Shown here: piece by piece, positions 58,763-64,000 of the stretch
How the letters are laid out: each line of letters begins with the position of its first letter
How positions within the stretch are numbered: the first letter of the stretch is position 1
DNA from: Paracoccus seriniphilus
Lineage (GTDB): Bacteria > Pseudomonadota > Alphaproteobacteria > Rhodobacterales > Rhodobacteraceae
NCBI RefSeq assembly: GCF_028553745.1
Contig: NZ_CP067129.1
Location: forward strand, 2,214,501-2,278,500
Direction: 5' to 3'
Length of the DNA stretch: 64,000 nucleotides
Position numbers and translations under genes: made by a program
The notes under the pieces: generated by a model
Databases searched by the model: none
What the model saw: only the letters and a program-made list of their open reading frames with translations
What the model was told of the DNA's origin: nothing

Positions 58763-58944
58763 CAGAAGATCTCCCGCCTTGTTGCATCAGCCGGCCGGTC
58801 AGATCGAGCGGGCTGGAGGTTCGGGCAGGCGCACCCGGGGCCCGATTCAGCGTCGACGACGAGACGGGAATTCCGGTCGTTCGTTGCGGCCATGCGGGTG
58901 CGAAGTAATTGTTCGTCCGCGCGCCTCTGGAGTGGGGTCTTCAT
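58762..58944 (-). CDS. 60-residue protein between two recombinases
   Basis: Small basic protein MKTPLQRRADEQLLRTRMAATNDR and on to ARSDRPADATRREIF. The ATG at 58944 overlaps the stop of the 697-residue recombinase (ATGA), and its stop overlaps the start of the next recombinase (TGATG). That double coupling is the main argument that it is real. No fold or family recognised; a small accessory DNA-binding factor is possible, as with TnpC beside TnpA/TnpB of Tn554 (analogy only). Confidence 0.6.
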   Translation of the reverse strand: MKTPLQRRADEQLLRTRMAATNDRNSRLVVDAESGPGCACPNLQPARSDRPADATRREIF

Positions 58945-61034
58945 CCTGTTTTCCTTTTCTTCTTGGTTTTTTCGGGCTGCCGGGATTTTTGATCGGCGAG
59001 GTATTTGCTCCACCGGTCGAGAGCGAGATCCTCGTCTATCTCGGCATAGTGAGCGAGGGTCGTCTCGAGCCGCTTGTGTCCGAGGAGACGCTGGACATCA
59101 GGCAGCCGATCCGGATCTTCCCTGAGCCAGAGCCAGCCCAGAAAGTGCCGATAGAGGTGGGGATTCATCTTGAACCCCACGATCCGTTTCGTGTGCCGGA
59201 CGAGACGCTCGAGCAAACCGGCATAGGGTTGCCCCAGATCGCCCCTTTCCCCCTGTGACGGGAAAAGGAATGGATTTTCGTCGTCTCCTGCTCGCAGAGC
59301 CTTCGGCCGGACCTTCTCGATGAACGATTTCAACCTGGCCGAAGCGTGCTCATCGAGCGGTATATGAAGATCCGGATCATCGCTGTTGCGCCCCTTCACC
59401 TGCACATTCGGAATAATGATGCGCGCCGTTCCACCCGCCCAGGAAATCCATGACAGACGGATGCCGGTGATATTGGCCCGCCGTGGTGCCCGCGCCAAGA
59501 GAATGTCACTGGCGATCGCACACATGATGTCCCGTGCCTCTTCAGGGCCGAGCAGATCCATCCTGGTCTTGCCGCGGGACTTCCGTTTCCGTTTGTCGAT
59601 GATCGAGTTGACCTCGTCGGTCAGGATGTCGCTCAGATCGATCAGCCGCTGCTGGCGGTCACCGATGATCTGCCGCAGCCGGGCCTTGTTACGACGCGAG
59701 ATGCCTGTCTCGCCAATCGCATGTTCCTTGATATGCGCGGCGATGGCATTCACATCGTCGGCGCTTCGACCGATGTAGTCCCGCGCCAGCTTCTTCAGCG
59801 TCTTCCCGACTGACTCGGCATAGCTGCTCGGGAATTCGTCGTCGGAATTCCCGGAGCTCAGAACGTCGAGGGCGCTTTCGATGACATCCGGATCTGTATA
59901 CTCGGTCAGATTCTCGATCAGATACCCCGTTGCGGCGAAAAGCGCCTTGGCCCCTGCGATAAGCTGGTAACGGCGGTTTTCAAGCGTCCTCTTGCTCCAT
60001 GTCTGTCCGGGCAAGAGGAAACCAGCCGACTGCCGATCCTCCTCGGTGCGCTTGCGGCCCCCGTTCTTCTTTTTCAGAAGGGCTTTCTTCGAGTTTACCG
60101 GGCCCGAGGTCTCCGCGGCGTCCAACTGCGCGAGGAACGCTTCTTCCGACAGCCCATCACGAGACGCCTCGCCCCTCAGCCACCGGCTGACAGGCCCGTC
60201 GAACTCGGAGAGCAGCTCGGAAAAGACCGAGGCATCGACGCCATACTTGTTCCTCCCGTCCGGGAACGGGTGCTCCACCACGTTGAACCCATAGGAGCTG
60301 AAGTCTGCATCGGTCGCGAGGCGTGTGCAGAGCGCCGAGATGCGCTGCACGTGCTTCTTGCAAGTCGCTTCGCCCTTCGGGCTGACCGCGAGCCGGTGCA
60401 GATAGTATTCATGGAGAACCTCTGTGGAGATTTCATCAGGTGAAATTTTCCGCTGATAGAGGAAATGGAAGAATGTTCCCGAGATCAGCTTCAGGTCATT
60501 TGGGCAATCGGACTCCGACAGCACATCGTGGATTTCGCGATAGATGCCTCTCACGTCGCGAATTCCGTTCGGCCGGTTTCGACCGCCATGAGAGTGAATA
60601 GCCGCCAGGATGTCGGATTTGTAGGTGGCGAAGCTGTTTTCCGTAAGATCGAGGGTTGCAGCTGACCAGCTCGACAATTTCTCGATCGCGCGCCGGCGAT
60701 CCACGATTTCGATCTCGGCCACCCAGCCCGCGGCCTTCAGAAATGCCTTGAGGCGGGAGATGAGCACACGGTTGCGGCTGTCGGATTTCTCATCCCCTGT
60801 CGGGCGGGCCAGGTCGCTCATCAGGCGCGAATAGGTCATCTGACCCGCCGGCGTCGGCAAGTGGATCCCCATGACCTCGCCGAGCGCATCGAGAGTTTTC
60901 CTGTCCGATCGAATTCCGGGTATCTCGAGAATATTTTTCACGGCCTTCGGATTCAGACCGGCCTGCAAGGCCAGCGCGTGCTTGGTCACTCCGGTTTCGT
61001 CGAGATAGTCCCGAATTTGATCTTGAACCGTCAT
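58941..61034 (-). CDS. large tyrosine recombinase with N-terminal HTH
   Basis: 697 residues, much longer than ordinary phage integrases. The N-terminus is an XRE-like helix-turn-helix (VTKHALALQAGLNPKAVKNIL), then long helical domains, and a C-terminal tyrosine recombinase fold: Arg in RRANITGIRLSWISW (near 520), Lys in NVQVKGRNS, HLYRHFLGWL (near 628), LLGHKRLETTLAHYAEI with the nucleophile Tyr near 662, and a Lys-rich end. The ATG at 61034 has GGAG upstream. It is read with the two genes that follow it. Confidence 0.88.
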   Translation of the reverse strand: MTVQDQIRDYLDETGVTKHALALQAGLNPKAVKNILEIPGIRSDRKTLDALGEVMGIHLPTPAGQMTYSRLMSDLARPTGDEKSDSRNRVLISRLKAFLKAAGWVAEIEIVDRRRAIEKLSSWSAATLDLTENSFATYKSDILAAIHSHGGRNRPNGIRDVRGIYREIHDVLSESDCPNDLKLISGTFFHFLYQRKISPDEISTEVLHEYYLHRLAVSPKGEATCKKHVQRISALCTRLATDADFSSYGFNVVEHPFPDGRNKYGVDASVFSELLSEFDGPVSRWLRGEASRDGLSEEAFLAQLDAAETSGPVNSKKALLKKKNGGRKRTEEDRQSAGFLLPGQTWSKRTLENRRYQLIAGAKALFAATGYLIENLTEYTDPDVIESALDVLSSGNSDDEFPSSYAESVGKTLKKLARDYIGRSADDVNAIAAHIKEHAIGETGISRRNKARLRQIIGDRQQRLIDLSDILTDEVNSIIDKRKRKSRGKTRMDLLGPEEARDIMCAIASDILLARAPRRANITGIRLSWISWAGGTARIIIPNVQVKGRNSDDPDLHIPLDEHASARLKSFIEKVRPKALRAGDDENPFLFPSQGERGDLGQPYAGLLERLVRHTKRIVGFKMNPHLYRHFLGWLWLREDPDRLPDVQRLLGHKRLETTLAHYAEIDEDLALDRWSKYLADQKSRQPEKTKKKRKTG

Positions 61035-61062
61035 GTCATCACTCCCGTGCTCGGCTCGGCGC

Positions 61063-61320
61063 TCACTCGAGATCGAGATCCGCCCTCCGTACGGGGCGGA
61101 TCCGATGCTCGAAAAGCGCCAGCCAGTCAGGGTGAACGAGCCAGCTCTTGCCAAGTTTTGTCCCGTCCAGGAAAACCCTGCCGCGTTCAGTCACGGTCCC
61201 TTTCACGATCCAGTCGCGGATCGTCCGCGGATGGCGTCGCAGTTTCTTGGCGACGTCTGCTGTTGTCAGGTATTCGTCGTAATTTTCATCTTCGGAAGCC
61301 TGCTTCTTATCTTCGGACAT
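61063..61320 (-). CDS. excisionase-like helix-turn-helix protein
   Basis: 85 residues. After an acidic Lys/Glu/Asp-rich start (MSEDKKQASEDENYDE) comes a MerR/excisionase-type winged helix: LTTADVAKKLRRHPRTIRDWI, then VFLDGTKLGKSWLVHPDWLALF. Such proteins steer recombination direction or regulate the recombinase operon. GAGGAGA precedes the ATG at 61320; the gene ends 28 bp before the recombinase start, so it probably heads the operon. Confidence 0.75.
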   Translation of the reverse strand: MSEDKKQASEDENYDEYLTTADVAKKLRRHPRTIRDWIVKGTVTERGRVFLDGTKLGKSWLVHPDWLALFEHRIRPVRRADLDLE

Positions 61321-61540
61321 CTTGGTCTCCTCTTTTCTACAAGAGGGACCTACGCCCCGGCGGAGAGGCACCAAAACGCGGACGCGATCTTTTTTGGAGG
61401 CTCGGCGAAAATGCAGCGGGTAGCGGCAAGAAAAAATCTGCTAATTTTGCGAAATCCGGTGCAAGTTAGCCCGATTAGCAGAAATAACCGTGCGCGGGTG
61501 CGTGCGCTATCATTCCATGGCGAGCACCGTTGAATGCCTC

Positions 61541-61981
61541 TCAACCGAACTCGCGATGCCGCCTGCCACTTCGAATGAAATCGATGACTTCTTCGATCAA
61601 TGCTTGGTCCGCTTGCTTTCCGATAGCGCATTCCCAGACAATCGCAGTTCGCCAGCCCAATTGGTGAAGCTCCTCCAAGGCACGAGAGTCACGAGCCACA
61701 TTCGCGGAGAACTTCCCGCTCCAAAACTCTACATTGCTGGAAGGCATCGTGGCTTTGGGGCACCCTGCATGTCGATGCCAATAGCATCCATGTACCTGAA
61801 CTGCGACATTCCACTTGCGAAGAACTATATCGGGAGACCCCGGCAACGATCGAACGTTCACACGATAGCGATATCCGGCGGCATGGAGCGCCGTCCTGAG
61901 AAGCATCTCGGGCTTGGTGTTCTTGCCACGGATGCCAGCCATCATCCGCGAGCGCGTCTTCTTGTCTACGATGTCTGTCAT
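61541..61981 (-). CDS. vsr: Vsr-type very short patch repair endonuclease
   Basis: 146 residues, the length of Vsr nickases that cut at T:G mismatches arising from 5-methylcytosine deamination. Conserved parts: VDKKTRSRMMAGIRGKNTKPEMLLR, catalytic Asp in SLPGSPDIVLRKWNVAVQVHGCYWHRH, and FWSGKFSANVARDSRALEEL, TAIVWECAI. The ATG at 61981 gives the family MTDIVDKKTRSRMM start. Divergent from a cytosine methyltransferase, its expected partner. The start-to-start gap is 86 bp. Confidence 0.93.
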   Translation of the reverse strand: MTDIVDKKTRSRMMAGIRGKNTKPEMLLRTALHAAGYRYRVNVRSLPGSPDIVLRKWNVAVQVHGCYWHRHAGCPKATMPSSNVEFWSGKFSANVARDSRALEELHQLGWRTAIVWECAIGKQADQALIEEVIDFIRSGRRHREFG

Positions 61982-62067
61982 GACAGTGATATGGCTCCAG
62001 ATGGTAGATTTTCGACCTGGCTCCTGACGGCAAACCTGGTAAAACACCTCGACTCCGGAGGTGTGGT

Positions 62068-63561
62068 TTGGCGAAGAAATATGCAATCATCGATCTTTTT
62101 GCTGGGCCTGGAGGGCTCGGAGAAGGCTTTTCGCGTGCTGGTCAGGAAGCCGAGGCGAAAGCGCGCATCCACTTGTCGATCGAGATGGAGCCCCATGCGG
62201 TTCAGACGTTGCGCCTTCGGTCGTTCCTTCGCAGTTTCGAGACTGTCCCTCGAGAGTATCATGATGCGCTCAATGCAGGCCATGGTCTGCCAGACTGGAA
62301 AGAACTGTATCCGTCAAACTGGGAGCAAGCCAACGCTGAGGTGAGACAACGGGTGCTCGGCCAAGAGGGCGTTTTCGAGGAGCTTGCCGTCGAGTTGGAC
62401 AGAGCGCGCGAGACCTATCACGGCGATACGATCCTGATCGGAGGCCCCCCATGCCAAGCTTATTCCCTTGCCGGGCGTTCCAGAAACAAGGGCAAGCAGG
62501 GTTACATCCCGGAGGATGATGACCGGCACTATCTCTATCGCGAATACGTGCGGATTCTGAACCGCCTCGAACCAAGCGTGTTCATCATGGAGAACGTGAA
62601 GGGGATGCTGTCCTCGAGGGTCGATGGCGGCGGCATCTTCAGTCGCGTGCTCGATGACCTCGAAGCCGCCGGCGAACATGGGTATCGCCTTCTGCCTCTT
62701 GCAACGACGCCGCCTGCTAACGGTGAAAGAGCGGATGGCCGCGATTTCCTAATCCGGGCAGAGGAACACGGCGTCCCGCAGGCTCGGCATCGCGTGATCG
62801 TGCTTGGGATCCGCAATGATATTCCGATCCCCACAATCGATGTTCCGCTGCTCGGCGAACCACAGGTCCCCGTCACTGTTTCCGAAGCCATCGATGATCT
62901 TTTGCGCCTTCGCAGCGGCCTGAGTCGCAAGGACAGCGCGTCGGCTTGGCACGACGCCGTGCACGAACAAGCAGAGCGGATCGCGCGCGACAAGGCCATA
63001 GAAACCGATATCCGCCACATCGCGCGTGATGTCGCAAATGCCGACTCCCGGCCCGAGTTTCGGACAGCGCGCACGAGAGGTAACGGCGAATTCCTTCCGA
63101 ACCACCTTCGCGACTGGCTACTGGACGACACGCTCGCCGTGACGCTTCACCACGAGACCCGGGGGCACATCCCCGCAGATTTGGGCCGATATCTGTTCTC
63201 GGCGGCGTATTCCCGTGTCCACGACCGGGCGCCGAAGCTCTCGCAGTTTCCGGAATTCCTGCAGCCCGAGCATCGAAACCGCAGCTCGGGAGACTTCGCG
63301 GACCGCTTCCGGACCCAGGTCGCGACGCGTCCATCGACGACAGTGACGAGTCATATATCCAAGGACGGACACTATTTCATCCATCCTGACCCTGGCCAAT
63401 GCCGCTCTCTCACCGTGCGAGAGGCTGCTCGGCTTCAGACCTTTCCAGACAACTACTTCTTCTGCGGTCCGCGGACCATGCAGTATCATCAGGTTGGAAA
63501 CGCTGTCCCCCCCTATCTCGCCTATCAGATCGCGAAGGCCGTCCTGCGGCTCGTCGGTTGA
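62068..63561 (+). CDS. C5-cytosine DNA methyltransferase
   Basis: 497 residues with all main motifs in order: I IDLFAGPGGLGEGFSRAG, IV GGPPCQAYSLAGRSRNKG (catalytic PCQ near 127), VI FIMENVKGMLS, VIII PQARHRVIVLGIRND, a target-recognition region at about 300-430, IX LTVREAARLQTFPDNYFF, X YHQVGNAVPPYLAYQIA. The start is TTG at 62068 behind GGAGGTG. The type, with HYLYREYVRILNRLEPS, resembles methylases found with Vsr, MutL-like ATPases and Z1 proteins. The site it methylates cannot be read. Confidence 0.95.
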   Translation: MAKKYAIIDLFAGPGGLGEGFSRAGQEAEAKARIHLSIEMEPHAVQTLRLRSFLRSFETVPREYHDALNAGHGLPDWKELYPSNWEQANAEVRQRVLGQEGVFEELAVELDRARETYHGDTILIGGPPCQAYSLAGRSRNKGKQGYIPEDDDRHYLYREYVRILNRLEPSVFIMENVKGMLSSRVDGGGIFSRVLDDLEAAGEHGYRLLPLATTPPANGERADGRDFLIRAEEHGVPQARHRVIVLGIRNDIPIPTIDVPLLGEPQVPVTVSEAIDDLLRLRSGLSRKDSASAWHDAVHEQAERIARDKAIETDIRHIARDVANADSRPEFRTARTRGNGEFLPNHLRDWLLDDTLAVTLHHETRGHIPADLGRYLFSAAYSRVHDRAPKLSQFPEFLQPEHRNRSSGDFADRFRTQVATRPSTTVTSHISKDGHYFIHPDPGQCRSLTVREAARLQTFPDNYFFCGPRTMQYHQVGNAVPPYLAYQIAKAVLRLVG

Positions 63562-63588
63562 ACCCGGTGTTACGCTTTAGGTTGCGAC

Positions 63589-64000
63589 TCAGCTGTCCGC
63601 CGTTGCCAACGGGAGCGACGCGGGAAGGTCGTCCGTCACGCCTGCCACGCGAAAGAAGATCTTCTCGATCTCCCGTGTCAGCACCGACTGCTCCAGCTCG
63701 CCGAGATCGATGATCTCGTTGCGCAGCCTGACCATCTTCGTCGCGGCGCGCATCACCTCCTCCATGCGCCCGCGGCCGATCCGCCCGGATGTCACCATCC
63801 AGGCGGATGCAATGGTTCGGGCCAGCTTGCGGTCCCCGGCAAGCGATGCGCGCTCGAAGATCTGAACCATCGCGTCTTCACTCAGGCCGTGAACCAACTG
63901 CCACCTGTCGGCCGCGTCGGGGCCAAGATCGAGGGTGACCCCACGGATCCAGAGTCTCTGGAACGCATTGCGCACACCGCCCTGGAAGCGCTCCAGATTG
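63589..64000 (-). CDS. unidentified protein, C-terminal part, runs off the window
   Basis: The frame is open to the right edge, so only the last 136 codons are seen. Readable pieces: WIRGVTLDLGPDAADRWQLV, HGLSEDAMVQIFERASLAG, RKLARTIASAWMVTSGRIG, and ATKMVRLRNEIIDLGELEQS. Soluble and helix-rich, no motif recognised. It converges on the methyltransferase gene with 27 bp between stops. By context it may belong to the same defence locus. Confidence 0.6.
   Translation of the reverse strand, partial: NLERFQGGVRNAFQRLWIRGVTLDLGPDAADRWQLVHGLSEDAMVQIFERASLAGDRKLARTIASAWMVTSGRIGRGRMEEVMRAATKMVRLRNEIIDLGELEQSVLTREIEKIFFRVAGVTDDLPASLPLATADS

Overview
The window reads as chromosome of a high-GC alphaproteobacterium of the Rhodobacteraceae, most like Paracoccus. 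The grounds are gene order and family membership: a yajC-secD-secF-Mth938-ccmABCD-ccmG run, a division cluster with a DUF2484 gene between murC and murB, a short-chain acyl-CoA type (ScfR/RamB-like) regulator, and an RNase E with an acidic insert. The genus is an inference; no rRNA or tRNA gene was seen.

Core part, 1-49.3 kb. It opens with the 3' end of dnaB, an MFS exporter, the ScfR-like regulator with its own paired TTTGCAAAG sites, an M23 peptidase overlapping a bactofilin, coaD, and a CBS-domain protein. Next comes a valine-degradation set: a LysR gene divergent from mmsA, then isobutyryl-CoA dehydrogenase, 3-hydroxyisobutyryl-CoA hydrolase and mmsB, behind a perfect palindrome. On the minus strand follow recN, bamD, lpxC and the envelope/division cluster ftsW-murG-murC-DUF2484-murB-ddl-ftsQ-ftsA-ftsZ, transcribed toward lpxC. 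Then come ccdA, rne, an alpha/beta hydrolase, yciB, a DUF1223 protein, acnA, a gamma-glutamyltransferase, the cytochrome c maturation operon joined to secDF-yajC, mazG, a TauE/SafE permease and dusA.

Accessory part, about 49.3 kb to the end. A tyrosine integrase abuts the 5' end of dusA, a known island attachment gene, and from there the content is accessory: a PrtN-like activator, a DUF3987 protein, several small unknown genes (one frameshifted), and a block with an HTH protein, a 697-residue tyrosine recombinase, a 60-residue protein and a second tyrosine recombinase, the last three joined by stop/start overlaps. The second recombinase is split by a complete IS21-family element (istA, istB, terminal repeats, perfect 8-bp target duplication); removing the element and one duplicate restores the frame. 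The window ends with a Vsr-type endonuclease divergent from a C5-cytosine methyltransferase, and an unidentified gene that runs off the edge. Vsr plus this methyltransferase type suggests a restriction or defence locus continuing beyond the window.

The island is therefore layered: a dusA-integrated island, a recombinase module inside it, and an insertion sequence inside that module. Its right end is not in the window.
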